From RFSX01 sp965248155 (GTDB taxonomy: Bacteria; Bacteroidota; Bacteroidia; Chitinophagales; Saprospiraceae): a stretch of 64,000 bases of DNA. Position numbers and translations under genes: made by a program. This document shows positions 45,589 to 55,032 of this stretch, in pieces. The notes beneath the pieces are model-generated. The model had not been told where the DNA came from, did not search any database, and saw only the letters and a program-made list of their open reading frames with translations. The stretch is from positions 1,860,001 through 1,924,000 of the forward strand of contig CBDFIO010000002.1 of assembly GCA_965248155.1 (NCBI GenBank), given 5' to 3'. Each line of letters starts with the position of its first letter. The first letter of the stretch is position 1.

Positions 45589-46914
45589 CTAACTATTTTC
45601 AGACAGATTCTTACGGATGTCTGTTTTATAAGCCATGAAAGCAGGAAGTATGGCAGCTACAAGACCTAATCCAACACTTGCCAAAAACAAAATCCCTTCT
45701 TTGCCATGACTAATCCAAGCGCTGAATGGATAATTATACTTTTCGGTAAGATTCTGAGCGAATCCGGAAAGACTTAAATGACTTATTAGCATACCCAGCC
45801 CAAAACCAATTATTGCCATGATCAATCCTTCGAGGAGAATAAGGAAAAGTAAAGATCCCGGAGATCCTCCCAATACTCTCAAAAGTGTTAATTCATACTT
45901 ACGTTGCTTTAGGGAATTAAGTAAAGACACAAAAATGGAAATTGCAGATACAATTGCAATCAAAAATGCCAGTAGTTGCAGTGCCTTTGTTCCAACCCCC
46001 ATCATATCGTAAAGTCGATTGATTTCGATAGCTGGAGAAGCGGCTTGAAGGTCCGTGTTCTCATTGATATTCCTAGGCATACTTAAAGCCTGGAAGTTGG
46101 TTCTATTCGTATATTGAATCAAGATAGATGTAATCTCTTCATCTTCATGCTCAAGCAGATGTGCCCGACTTAGATCACTTCGATGGTCCTGGACTTCATG
46201 GCTATGATCATGTTCGTGATCGTGACCATCATGGTTGTGCCCATCATCAACTTCATTGGCAGGTTTATTACTTGAAGCAGAAACATTTTCATGATTATGG
46301 ACCTCCCATACAGATTCTGAACTGGTCAACAAAAGTTGATCGATAACACTGCCAGTCGGTTCCAAAATGCCTACAATTTTAAATTGGCCATGTTCGTGTT
46401 CAAGATCTTCATCATCGTTAAGTCCATGTGAACTGAAAAAAGTAGACCCAATATCAAGCCCCAATTTATCGCAGACAACAGCTCCGGCTGTGACCTCGTA
46501 GATATTTTGCCACTTTTTGCCTTTTGCAATCCTTGCTTCGTACATTTCAAGTTTTGAATAATCTGTACCAATTATTCTGAATCCTTTGTAGCTGTCTCCT
46601 ACTGATAAAGGAACTGATCGTTTGATTAGTGGATGGCCTTCTCTAAGAAATGGCTTTGCTTCCTTAATAGAAATATTTCCTGTTGGAGCATCGATATGAT
46701 ACATTGAACTTAAGATCAATTGAAGCGGGCTACCTTTGGCGCCGATCACCAAATCAATCTCAGCTAGATTTTTATCGAATTTATCTTTGAGTTGTGTGTT
46801 TAGAAGAAGAATGAAATTTATTAAACCGATTCCCAGACACAATAGAATGAGATTCAGCAATAAGCTAAGAGGATTATGAATAATATTTTTCCATGCAAGC
46901 TTGATCAAATTCAT
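45589..46914 (-). CDS. FtsX-like ABC transporter permease with histidine-rich loop
   Basis: A 441-residue permease with four membrane segments (around 15-37, 305-330, 350-375, 400-425) and a large periplasmic domain. Residues 206-256 are rich in His and Asp (NHDGHDHEHDHSHEVQDH), a possible zinc-binding region. It pairs with an LolD-like ATPase whose stop is one base upstream. The family pattern resembles permeases of the Zrg-type zinc-linked system. A metal-related role is inference. Confidence 0.82.
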   Translation of the reverse strand: MNLIKLAWKNIIHNPLSLLLNLILLCLGIGLINFILLLNTQLKDKFDKNLAEIDLVIGAKGSPLQLILSSMYHIDAPTGNISIKEAKPFLREGHPLIKRSVPLSVGDSYKGFRIIGTDYSKLEMYEARIAKGKKWQNIYEVTAGAVVCDKLGLDIGSTFFSSHGLNDDEDLEHEHGQFKIVGILEPTGSVIDQLLLTSSESVWEVHNHENVSASSNKPANEVDDGHNHDGHDHEHDHSHEVQDHRSDLSRAHLLEHEDEEITSILIQYTNRTNFQALSMPRNINENTDLQAASPAIEINRLYDMMGVGTKALQLLAFLIAIVSAISIFVSLLNSLKQRKYELTLLRVLGGSPGSLLFLILLEGLIMAIIGFGLGMLISHLSLSGFAQNLTEKYNYPFSAWISHGKEGILFLASVGLGLVAAILPAFMAYKTDIRKNLSENS

Positions 46915-46915
46915 C

Positions 46916-47545
46916 CTAATTCAGTTCTAGAAAATTAGTGAATAATTTTTTCAGCCTGTTGTCGTGTGTGACAATAATTAAAGCTGCTTCAGCTTCTTGA
47001 GCATGTTGTTCTAATAACTTGACAACTTCTTCACAGTTTTTATCGTCCAATGCTGATGTGGGTTCATCGGCAAGTATGATCTGAGGATTATTAATCAATG
47101 CTCTGGCAATGGATAATCTTTGAAGTTCTCCCTGACTCATTTTTTGCGTGGAAGCATCCTTTCTGTGTGCTATGTTTAATTTGTCCAACAACTGATCAAT
47201 TTTTGCTTTATCAACAGACTGACCGGCCATTTTTTGTGCAATAAACAAATTTTCTTTCGCTGAAATGGATTGAATAAAATGAGGTCTTTGGAATACCATG
47301 CCAATATGATTACCTCTAAACTTATCTCTTTTCTGAGGGCTTAATTTAAATATTGATTGCCCTTTAATTAGTAATTCGCCTTCATTGGGTTTTAAAATGC
47401 CTGCTAAAATGTGCAAAAGAGTGGTTTTACCTACACCTGACTGCCCCAATAGTAATAAAGTGTTGGATGCCGTACAATTTATGTCAGGAAAATCAAATCT
47501 TTGTGTTCCTGAAAATTGATGTGATATAGATGTTGTCTTAAGCAT
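46916..47545 (-). CDS. LolD-like ABC transporter ATP-binding protein
   Basis: A 209-residue ABC ATPase with Walker A GQSGVGKTT, signature MSQGELQR, and Walker B IILADEPTSALDD with the H-loop IVTHD. It couples to the FtsX-type permease next to it, from which it is one base apart. It belongs to the MacB/LolD subfamily (about 209 residues). It is divergent from the MATE gene at 47576. Confidence 0.9.
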   Translation of the reverse strand: MLKTTSISHQFSGTQRFDFPDINCTASNTLLLLGQSGVGKTTLLHILAGILKPNEGELLIKGQSIFKLSPQKRDKFRGNHIGMVFQRPHFIQSISAKENLFIAQKMAGQSVDKAKIDQLLDKLNIAHRKDASTQKMSQGELQRLSIARALINNPQIILADEPTSALDDKNCEEVVKLLEQHAQEAEAALIIVTHDNRLKKLFTNFLELN

Positions 47546-47575
47546 AGTAAAAAAACGTGCCGAAGATACGAACTA

Positions 47576-48967
47576 ATGCGTTTTATGCAATTTATTAAAT
47601 TATTCATTCAGGTCTTACTGGGCAAAGAGCATGATTATACAAAGGGAAGTATTAATCTGGCCTTGATCTTATTAGCAATTCCAATGATCTTGGAAATGCT
47701 CATGGAGTCACTATTTGCCATTGTTGATATCTATTTTGTAGCTAAGGTGAGTATGAATGCTGTAGCAACAATGGGCATGACCGAAGGAGTGCTTATGTTA
47801 ATTGAGTCTGTTGCAATAGGTATTGCGATGGGAGCTACAGCATTAATTTCAAGACGTATAGGTGAAAAGAAAAACAAGGAAGCTTCTGATGTGGCTATTC
47901 AAGCTATTTTGTTAGGAGCCTTTGTTTCTTTGATTACAGGAGCGCTCGCTTTTGCTTTTGCAGATGACATCTTAAGAATAATGGGAGGAGATGAAGATCT
48001 TATCAATGAAGGAAAAGAATATATCCGAATTATTCTGGGGTTAAATTTTATTCTGATGATGTTGTTTGTGCTCAATGGAATTTTCAGAGCAGCAGGAAAC
48101 GCATCTATCGCCATGTGGGCACTCTTATTTTCCAATTTTTTAAATATCATTCTTGATCCAATTTTAATTCTTGGTCTAGGCCCGGTTGAGGCGATGGGGG
48201 TAAAAGGAGCTGCAGTTGCTACTTGTATTGGTAGAGGTGCAGGAGTAATTTATCAGTTATATGTCCTTTTTTCAGATGGATCTGTAATCCGAATTTACAA
48301 GGAACATCTTCGAATTAATCCAGTGATTATGAGTCGTTTAATCCCTGTGTCGCTCGGAGGAGCAGGACAATTTATTATCTCAACAGCAAGCTGGATATTT
48401 CTAATTCGAATTTTGGCATCTTTTGGGACCACTGTTTTGGCTGGATATACAATAGCCATTAGAATCATCATATTTACAATATTACCGTCTTGGGGTCTTT
48501 CTAATGCAACTGCAACTTTGGTAGGTCAGAATCTTGGTGCGGGAAAACCTGAGCGTGCTGAAAAAACAGTTTGGAAAGCGGGATTCTTCAATATGGTATT
48601 TCTGTTTATTATTTCGATAATTTTCTTTCTTTTCGCGAATCCAATCAGTTCATTTTTTACTCAAGATCTGGCTGTCGTTCATGAGTCAGCGATGTGCTTG
48701 CGCATAATTTGTTTGGGATACATCTTTTTTGCTTACCAAATGATTATTAGTCAGGCATTTAATGGAGCCGGAGATACCTATACTCCAACCCTGCTCAGTT
48801 TCATTTTTATGTGGCTGGTTCAAATCCCTTTGGCTTATATACTTTCCTTCACTTTAGGATTCGAATCACAGGGAGTTTATATGGCGATTTCCATAAGTTC
48901 TGTATTTATTAGTTCAGCAGCTGTATACCTTTTCAGAAAGGGGAAATGGAAAGAAATGAAGGTGTAA
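47576..48967 (+). CDS. MATE family efflux transporter
   Basis: A 463-residue protein with about 12 membrane helices and two-fold repeat, of the MATE (NorM/DinF-like) family, which exports drugs or organic cations using a sodium or proton gradient. Family-typical stretches are EMLMESLFAIVDIYFV, GVLMLIESVAIGIAMGATALIS and NATATLVGQNLGAGKPERA. The substrate is unknown. The following 304 bp (48968-49271) hold no gene or structure I can support. Confidence 0.88.
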   Translation: MRFMQFIKLFIQVLLGKEHDYTKGSINLALILLAIPMILEMLMESLFAIVDIYFVAKVSMNAVATMGMTEGVLMLIESVAIGIAMGATALISRRIGEKKNKEASDVAIQAILLGAFVSLITGALAFAFADDILRIMGGDEDLINEGKEYIRIILGLNFILMMLFVLNGIFRAAGNASIAMWALLFSNFLNIILDPILILGLGPVEAMGVKGAAVATCIGRGAGVIYQLYVLFSDGSVIRIYKEHLRINPVIMSRLIPVSLGGAGQFIISTASWIFLIRILASFGTTVLAGYTIAIRIIIFTILPSWGLSNATATLVGQNLGAGKPERAEKTVWKAGFFNMVFLFIISIIFFLFANPISSFFTQDLAVVHESAMCLRIICLGYIFFAYQMIISQAFNGAGDTYTPTLLSFIFMWLVQIPLAYILSFTLGFESQGVYMAISISSVFISSAAVYLFRKGKWKEMKV

Positions 48968-49271
48968 TTAATGCTTACAGAACGCTTGATTGATCAAAGT
49001 TTTTTTTCATATCAATGTCAGATGATTTAATAATATCTTTCCTTTCGTCTCTGACGATATTCAAAGTTCAATTTATTTATTTCTTTTGAAGCTTAATTTG
49101 CTGTTAATATTCTTTTTTAGTTGGAATTGTTGTATCTTTTAAATGATTTAAAGTATTTAAACAATAATCAGGAATCGTCACCATTTGGCTTCAGCCATAC
49201 TCACAATCATTTTATAATTACAATTGGAATTAAAGAGAAGAGAACTTTTTTGTGAATAAGATCAGTCGGTT

Positions 49272-51488
49272 ATGGAAGTTCAAGAAGCAGTATTAAGTTC
49301 AAGCAATTTAAAGCAAGCTTTAAAAGAGTTTTTTGGTTTTGAGGAATTCAAACTCAATCAGGAAGCGGTAATCCATAGCATCCTTTCTCGGAAGGACACT
49401 TTTGTTATCATGCCCACAGGAGGTGGAAAATCATTATGCTATCAACTTCCTGCATTGATGTCAGAAGGAACAGCATTAATTGTCTCTCCCCTCATTGCCT
49501 TGATGAAGAACCAAGTAGATTCAATTCGCGGTTTTTCCGATAATGATTCTGTAGCTCATTTTTTAAATTCTTCCTTAAATAAAACCCAGATGAGAGCGGT
49601 AAAGGAAGATGTAGAATCAGGAAGAACTAAAATGGTTTTCATCGCTCCCGAAACATTGACTAAGGAAGAGAATATCATATTCTTTCGGAACAGCAAAGTA
49701 TCATTTATTGCAATAGATGAAGCGCATTGTATTTCAGAATGGGGACATGACTTCCGACCTGAATACAGAAAGATCAAACAAATGGTTTCCGGTATTTCAG
49801 ACGATATTCCGGTCATTGCTCTCACTGCAACAGCGACACCAAAAGTTCAGACGGATATCATTAAGAACTTAGCCATGAAAGATGTTCAAGTCTTTATGTC
49901 ATCTTTCAATCGACCGAATCTATATTATGAGGTCAGACCTAAGCACAATAAAAATCAAACGATAAAAGAGATCGTCCAATTCATCAAGAATAAAACAGAT
50001 CGCTCCGGTATCATATATGTTCAATCAAGAAAATCAACTGAAGAAATAGCACAGGTTCTAAGTCTTAATGGAATCAATGCTAACCCTTATCACGCAGGAC
50101 TTGATTCTAAGACACGAAACAAAGTACAGGACGATTTCCTAATGGAAGAAATCGAAGTTATCGTTGCTACTATTGCATTTGGAATGGGAATTGACAAGCC
50201 TGATGTTCGATTTGTTATTCACTACGATATTCCTAAGAGTATCGAGAATTATTATCAAGAGACAGGTAGGGCTGGTCGTGATGGGCTTGAAGGCCATTGT
50301 CTCGCCTTTTATAGTTATAAGGATATATTGAAACTCGAAAAATTTCTTCGTGATAAAGGTGTAGCTGAAAAAGAATTAGCAGGGCAATTGATGGAAGAAA
50401 TTATAGCCTATTCAGAAACAAGTTCATGTAGAAGGAAATTTTTGCTGCATTACTTCGGCGAATTATTTGATGACGATAATTGCGATGACAAATGTGATAA
50501 TTGCAAACATCCAAAGAAAAAGCTGGATGTGACCAAAGAAATGCAACACGCAGTCACAGTGATTCAGGATCTCAAAGAAAATTATGGAGTAAAAGTCATT
50601 GCTGACTTTATCGTAGGAAAGTCATCGAAGGAAATAAAAACCTTCAACTTTGCAAGTAAAAAGGACTTCGGTAAAGGCAAAGAAAAGGGAGAACTTTTCT
50701 GGCATTCTATTATAAGACATGCCATACTTAATGACCTCGTTTATAAAGAGATTGAAGAATATGGATTGCTGAGATTAACCGACAAGGGAAGAACCTATAT
50801 CGAGAAACCGCACAAAGCTGAGATACCACTAAACCGAGATTTTTCAGATGCCGAAGGTGATGAAGTTATGGTGGCATCCGGAGGAGGTTCCGCTCTGGAT
50901 GGTACTTTGTTGAAAATGCTAAAGGATCTCAGAAAGCTTGAAGCTAAAAAGAAAAAACTTCAGCCTTGGATATTATTTCTAGAGCCCTCTCTCCAGGATA
51001 TGGCTACATATTATCCTATCAATATGGAAGATATGTTAAAGATATCCGGGGTTAGTCAGGGGAAAGCAGGGAAGTATGCACAACCATTCATAGATCTAAT
51101 TAAGGAGTATGTAGAAGATAATGAAATTGAAAGACCTGAAGATTTTGTTGTCAAACAGCTGGCCAATAAATCAAAATCCAAGGTCAATATTATTCAAGGG
51201 ATCGATAGGAAATTACCATTGGAAGATATTGCAGATGGATTGAAACTAAACCTTGAAGAATTATTAAATGAGATGAATAACATTGTCAATTCAGGAACAA
51301 AACTGGATATCAACTATTATCTTGATGATAATGTCGACGAATCTGTAATCGAAGATGTTCAAGATTATTTTTCAGAAGCTGAAACAGACTCAATTGAAGA
51401 GGCCTTTAATGAATTAAGTGAAGATGATATTACAATAGAAGAAATTCAGATGCTGAGAATTAAGTTTATGAGCGAAATGGCTAATTGA
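49272..51488 (+). CDS. recQ: ATP-dependent DNA helicase RecQ
   Basis: A 738-residue helicase: Walker A PTGGGKS (48-54), DEAHCISEWGHDFRPEY motif II near 144, ETGRAGRDG motif VI, a Zn-binding set CRRKFLLHYF ... DNCDDKCDNC, winged helix and HRDC domain (PWILFLEPSLQDMA ... GVSQGKAGKYA). It unwinds forks and suppresses illegitimate recombination. It is slightly longer than E. coli RecQ. It is followed by aroQ 3 bp downstream. Confidence 0.94.
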   Translation: MEVQEAVLSSSNLKQALKEFFGFEEFKLNQEAVIHSILSRKDTFVIMPTGGGKSLCYQLPALMSEGTALIVSPLIALMKNQVDSIRGFSDNDSVAHFLNSSLNKTQMRAVKEDVESGRTKMVFIAPETLTKEENIIFFRNSKVSFIAIDEAHCISEWGHDFRPEYRKIKQMVSGISDDIPVIALTATATPKVQTDIIKNLAMKDVQVFMSSFNRPNLYYEVRPKHNKNQTIKEIVQFIKNKTDRSGIIYVQSRKSTEEIAQVLSLNGINANPYHAGLDSKTRNKVQDDFLMEEIEVIVATIAFGMGIDKPDVRFVIHYDIPKSIENYYQETGRAGRDGLEGHCLAFYSYKDILKLEKFLRDKGVAEKELAGQLMEEIIAYSETSSCRRKFLLHYFGELFDDDNCDDKCDNCKHPKKKLDVTKEMQHAVTVIQDLKENYGVKVIADFIVGKSSKEIKTFNFASKKDFGKGKEKGELFWHSIIRHAILNDLVYKEIEEYGLLRLTDKGRTYIEKPHKAEIPLNRDFSDAEGDEVMVASGGGSALDGTLLKMLKDLRKLEAKKKKLQPWILFLEPSLQDMATYYPINMEDMLKISGVSQGKAGKYAQPFIDLIKEYVEDNEIERPEDFVVKQLANKSKSKVNIIQGIDRKLPLEDIADGLKLNLEELLNEMNNIVNSGTKLDINYYLDDNVDESVIEDVQDYFSEAETDSIEEAFNELSEDDITIEEIQMLRIKFMSEMAN

Positions 51489-51491
51489 TCA

Positions 51492-51917
51492 ATGACTATT
51501 CTAATCATAAACGGTCCTAATCTCAATCTCTTAGGTACTCGAGAACCAGAAATATATGGAGATGTAACTATGGAGGAATATATCGGCCAATTAAGGGAGG
51601 AATTTCCTGACCATATCATCAATTATTTCCAATCTAATCATGAAGGGGATATCATCGATAAATTACAGGAATTTGGTTTCACACTGGATGGAATTATCTT
51701 AAATGCCGGGGCGTATACGCATACTTCAATTGCCATTGCTGATGCGATAAAATCAATAAGTACAGCAGTTATCGAAGTGCATATAAGCGATATTTATAAA
51801 AGAGAAAAATACAGACATCATTCTTTCTTAAAAGAAGTCTGCATTAAGCAGATTAACGGAGAAGGGATCTCAGGATATAAGAAGGCGCTTCAGTTTTTAA
51901 TCGGTGCAAAGTCCTGA
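51492..51917 (+). CDS. aroQ: 3-dehydroquinate dehydratase, type II
   Basis: A 141-residue type II DHQase that makes 3-dehydroshikimate in the shikimate pathway. Motifs: INGPNLNLLGTREPE with the catalytic Tyr22 (IYG), NAGAYTHTSIA, and the catalytic His in EVHISDIYKRE. The start ATG lies 3 bp after recQ. Its 3' end overlaps the minus-strand gene at 51890 by 28 bp. Confidence 0.93.
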   Translation: MTILIINGPNLNLLGTREPEIYGDVTMEEYIGQLREEFPDHIINYFQSNHEGDIIDKLQEFGFTLDGIILNAGAYTHTSIAIADAIKSISTAVIEVHISDIYKREKYRHHSFLKEVCIKQINGEGISGYKKALQFLIGAKS

Positions 51918-52435
51918 GGGTTTTCAGGGATAAAAAGGCGTATATCCACAATGCGTAAACGATGTTTTTCTCCTAAGGAAAGGGTCTTTTTATAGAAAAT
52001 TTTTCTGATTAGAAATCCTACAGCGGCGAATATTCCACCTATTATAATCTCTCGATCACTCATGGTGTACTCAGAAGAAGCTAATGATGCAATCCCACCA
52101 TATAAAAACCAGCCTGCACTGAACTGAAGCATTCCGAAAGATACAGATTGACTCCAGTTTCTATAGAGGCGAATTTTCGCGATTTCATCTAATTTGTAAT
52201 ATCCTTCCTCAAGGACAATTAAGCTCTGATCGTAATCCAGTGACGTTATTCTCTCTGTTCTCCAAATGTCAGGATAAGCTTTGAGTGTATAAACGAGATA
52301 ATCCCCTGCCTGTAATCTTATAGACTTAGGGGTATTCTTTTTTTCTATTTGAAGAAAAATTTGAGCTGAAGTTGCTGAAAAAGTTAAAAGCAACAGGAAT
52401 GAGCTAAGGACAATATGAATTAACAAGTTTTTCAA
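51890..52435 (-). CDS. Secreted protein of unknown function
   Basis: A 181-residue protein with a signal peptide (1-25, ending TSAQ) and a beta-rich mature part (QAGDYLVYTLKAYPDI). Two weakly hydrophobic stretches (SFGMLQFSAGWFLYGGIASLA, IIIGGIFAAVGFLIR) may be membrane-associated. Unknown function. It overlaps aroQ at its 3' end and the rnpA stop region at its 5' end by 32 bp. Confidence 0.65.
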   Translation of the reverse strand: MKNLLIHIVLSSFLLLLTFSATSAQIFLQIEKKNTPKSIRLQAGDYLVYTLKAYPDIWRTERITSLDYDQSLIVLEEGYYKLDEIAKIRLYRNWSQSVSFGMLQFSAGWFLYGGIASLASSEYTMSDREIIIGGIFAAVGFLIRKIFYKKTLSLGEKHRLRIVDIRLFIPENPQDFAPIKN

Positions 52436-52802
52436 GAAGAGATACTATACATTTTTCAATGATATCATATTTTCCCACATCATCTGCTATATAAATAAAC
52501 ATTAATGAAATTTTATGATTAGCTGAATTCTTGAGATTTGAATCTAGCAAATGTTTATTTAGCCTATATGCTTCTCTTGTCCGTCTTTTTATCAGATTTC
52601 TCTTAACCGCAGATTTTATCTTTTTTTTTGGAACTGAAACAGAAAACTGAACTTCTGAGTGTGAGGAACTGTCAGCTTGTTCAATAATATACATTAATTT
52701 GAAGGGATACTTAAAGTAAGATAGACCACTTTCAAATAGCTGATTAATCAACTTTCGACTTTTAAGTTTTGCTGATTTCGGTAATGTATATTTTCGCGTC
52801 AT
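52404..52802 (-). CDS. rnpA: Ribonuclease P protein component
   Basis: From ATG at 52802 (MTRKYTLPK) this makes a 132-residue basic protein; an ATG one codon earlier is equally possible. It carries the RnpA core VSVPKKKIKSAVKRNLIKRRTREAYR, and the downstream IYIADDVGKYDII pattern. It joins the catalytic RNA of RNase P to process tRNA 5' ends. It follows rpmH with a 116-bp gap on the same strand. Confidence 0.92.
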   Translation of the reverse strand: MTRKYTLPKSAKLKSRKLINQLFESGLSYFKYPFKLMYIIEQADSSSHSEVQFSVSVPKKKIKSAVKRNLIKRRTREAYRLNKHLLDSNLKNSANHKISLMFIYIADDVGKYDIIEKCIVSLLEKLVNSYCP

Positions 52803-52918
52803 CAAAAAGAAAGTTAAACCAATAAAACTATTGGGAAAAGGAAATACCTTTCTTTTTATGCAAGGTTATGAAGAAGTAAATGGTTTGAAATGCTTAGGAT
52901 GCCTTGTTTGAAGCTTTA

Positions 52919-53074
52919 TTATTTAACAGGCATCTCATCAGAGACAGTTAATTTGGCTCTTCCTTTAGCTCTACGATTAGCTAAAACCTTTCTACCATTT
53001 TTAGTAGCCATACGAGCTCTGAAGCCATGCTTATTAACTCTTTTTCTTTTGGATGGTTGAAAAGTACGTTTCAT
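52919..53074 (-). CDS. rpmH: 50S ribosomal protein L34
   Basis: A 51-residue basic protein with the conserved start MKRTFQPSKRKRVNKHGFRAR and MATKNGRKVLANRRAKGR. The neighbouring rnpA is its usual partner in bacteria. Confidence 0.95.
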   Translation of the reverse strand: MKRTFQPSKRKRVNKHGFRARMATKNGRKVLANRRAKGRAKLTVSDEMPVK

Positions 53075-53115
53075 TTGTCTTAGTATTTCTTATTTATTCC
53101 CTTTTAAAAGGACGG

Positions 53116-53147
53116 CAAAGGTATATTTTATTTGAATAAATACCAAT
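53116..53147 (-). promoter_or_regulatory. Candidate promoter of rpmH
   Basis: On the minus strand, TACCTTTG (53123-53116) fits TAnnTTTG exactly, and ATTG (53147-53144) lies 20 bases upstream, three of four bases of -33 TTTG. A start near 53109 would give a 35-base leader. An inverted repeat, AAGGACG ... CGTCCTT at 53108-53114 and 53151-53157, surrounds it. Confidence 0.5.
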
Positions 53148-53182
53148 AGGCGTCCTTAAATTTTATCTTTTAAAATATTGTA

Positions 53183-54790
53183 CTATCCATTCATAGTAAC
53201 AAGAAATTCCTCATTACTTACAGTTCCATGCATATGCTTTTTCAAGAATGCCATTGCTTCGTCTGGTTTCATGTCTGCAAGGTGGTTTCTGAGTACATGC
53301 ATTCTTGACATAATACCTTCATCCAACAATAGGTCTTCACGTCTAGTACTTGATTTGGTAAGGTCAATTGCCGGGTATACTCTTTTATTAGAAAGCGTTC
53401 TGTCCAGCTGAAGTTCCATGTTACCTGTACCTTTAAATTCTTCAAAGATGACTTCATCCATTTTAGAACCTGTTTCTGTCAAGGCTGTAGCAAGAATGGT
53501 TAGAGATCCTCCGTTTTCAATATTTCTTGCTGCCCCGAAAAATTTCTTAGGTTTTTGTAAAGCGTTTGCTTCAACTCCACCAGATAATACTTTACCTGAG
53601 GCTGGTGCAACTGTATTATATGCTCTTGCCAATCTTGTAATTGAATCAAGAAGAATAACTACATCATGACCGCTTTCAACCATTCTCTTCGCTTTTTCAA
53701 TTACAATGTTCGCAACCCTTACATGGTTATCTGCGGGTTGATCAAACGTAGATGCAATAACCTCGGCTTTAACACTTCTTTGCATATCAGTAACCTCTTC
53801 AGGTCTTTCATCGATAAGCAGAACAATCATATAACTATCAGGATGATTGTCAGCTATAGCGTTGGCGATATCCTTAAGAAGAAATGTTTTACCTGTTTTT
53901 GGTTGTGCAACGATCAATCCTCTTTGTCCTTTTCCAATTGGTGTAAAAAGGTCAATCATTCTCGTTCCATAGTCTTTTCCTGCAGGATGGGAACACAAGT
54001 TGAATTTTTCATCTGGGAAAAGTGGAGTTAAATAATCGAAAGGAATTCTTTCTCTTGTTTTCTCAGGGTCTAAACCATTGATTTTAGATACTCTCAATAA
54101 GGCAAAATATTTTTCACCTTCTTTTGGAGGTCTAATCGCTCCTGTAACAGTATCTCCGGTTTTTAATCCAAATAATTTGATTTGAGAAGGAGATACATAT
54201 ATATCATCAGGACTTGTCAAATAGTTATAATCTGAAGATCTTAAAAAACCATAACCATCAGACATCATTTCAAGAATACCTGATCCTTCTATTACGCCGT
54301 CCATGTCAACATTGAATTTTTTGACATTGTCTTCCTTTTCAGGTCTGTTATCGCGATTATCTCTGTTGTCTCTATTGTCACGATTATCTCTTTTGCCACC
54401 ATTATTATCTCTGTTTCTTGGAGATCTATCGCTGCCTCTTTGATTTCTTTTGTTATCAGGTCTTTTTGACCGATCTTCATCTGTGGAAGCTTTCTCGTCT
54501 TTTTTATCTTCTTTTTTATCTTCGACTTCTTCTTCTTTAGCTGCAGGAGGTGGAGTTTCAGTTTTTACATCTGTTTTAACTTCAGTTTTTACTTCCGGTT
54601 TGACCACATCTGCTTTAGGTGTTGGACTTGGATTTACATCGCCGTTACCTCCAGCAACTGCTTGATGGTCTAAGATTTTATAAATAAGGTCTTGTTTACT
54701 TAATTTTTTATATCCTTTTAGTTCTAGCTTTTCAGCAATTTCTTTGAGCTCAGGAACGAGCATCTCATTCAGTTGAAGAATATCATACAT
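53183..54790 (-). CDS. rho: Transcription termination factor Rho
   Basis: A 535-residue RNA-dependent ATPase. Residues 1-43 form the Rho_N SAP-like domain; 45-155 are a disordered, highly charged insertion with five RDN repeats; then a cold-shock RNA-binding domain (MSDGYGFLRSSDYNYL) and the RecA-like core with Walker A AQPKTGKTF and Q-loop. Family C-terminus: DEGIMSRMHVLRNHLADMKPDEAM. Bacteroidota Rho is commonly longer than the 419-residue E. coli protein because of such an insert. A -7 box lies at 54899-54906. Confidence 0.93.
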   Translation of the reverse strand: MYDILQLNEMLVPELKEIAEKLELKGYKKLSKQDLIYKILDHQAVAGGNGDVNPSPTPKADVVKPEVKTEVKTDVKTETPPPAAKEEEVEDKKEDKKDEKASTDEDRSKRPDNKRNQRGSDRSPRNRDNNGGKRDNRDNRDNRDNRDNRPEKEDNVKKFNVDMDGVIEGSGILEMMSDGYGFLRSSDYNYLTSPDDIYVSPSQIKLFGLKTGDTVTGAIRPPKEGEKYFALLRVSKINGLDPEKTRERIPFDYLTPLFPDEKFNLCSHPAGKDYGTRMIDLFTPIGKGQRGLIVAQPKTGKTFLLKDIANAIADNHPDSYMIVLLIDERPEEVTDMQRSVKAEVIASTFDQPADNHVRVANIVIEKAKRMVESGHDVVILLDSITRLARAYNTVAPASGKVLSGGVEANALQKPKKFFGAARNIENGGSLTILATALTETGSKMDEVIFEEFKGTGNMELQLDRTLSNKRVYPAIDLTKSSTRREDLLLDEGIMSRMHVLRNHLADMKPDEAMAFLKKHMHGTVSNEEFLVTMNG

Positions 54791-54898
54791 AAGAATAAAT
54801 TAAAACAGGTTAATGTGTAATTTGTTAATCCTGAAAATTATGTGGGAAATTTGATTCTGATACGCTTATAAAGAAGCGATAGAGTTGTTTCTCAAGTG

Positions 54899-54929
54899 CA
54901 AATATATACTTATTATCAAAAAGATGAAA
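54899..54929 (-). promoter_or_regulatory. Candidate promoter of rho
   Basis: On the minus strand, TATATTTG (54906-54899) matches TAnnTTTG, and TTTC (54929-54926) lies 19 bases upstream, three of four bases of the -33 TTTG. The implied leader is about 100 bases, long but usual for rho. Confidence 0.35.
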
Positions 54930-55001
54930 CAATGCGTTAAATAATTAGAATTGAGCGTATACGAGTTAATTTATTCTGAAGAATTAGAAATGTGATTGTA
55001 T

Positions 55002-55009
55002 TATATTTG
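55002..55009 (+). promoter_or_regulatory. Candidate -7 box for serS
   Basis: TATATTTG fits TAnnTTTG; it lies 24 bases before the ATG at 55033. The -33 box is not clear. Confidence 0.3.
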
Positions 55010-55032
55010 GCTTTTTAAAAAACGAAGCAAGA

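Noticed and set aside
48815..48835. ggttcaaatccc, like a tRNA T-arm
   Set aside because: It lies within the MATE coding sequence and no acceptor or anticodon stem fits around it.
51890..51917. Possible frameshift joining aroQ to the overlapping gene
   Set aside because: The genes run in opposite directions; both are complete, so this is a plain tail-to-tail overlap.
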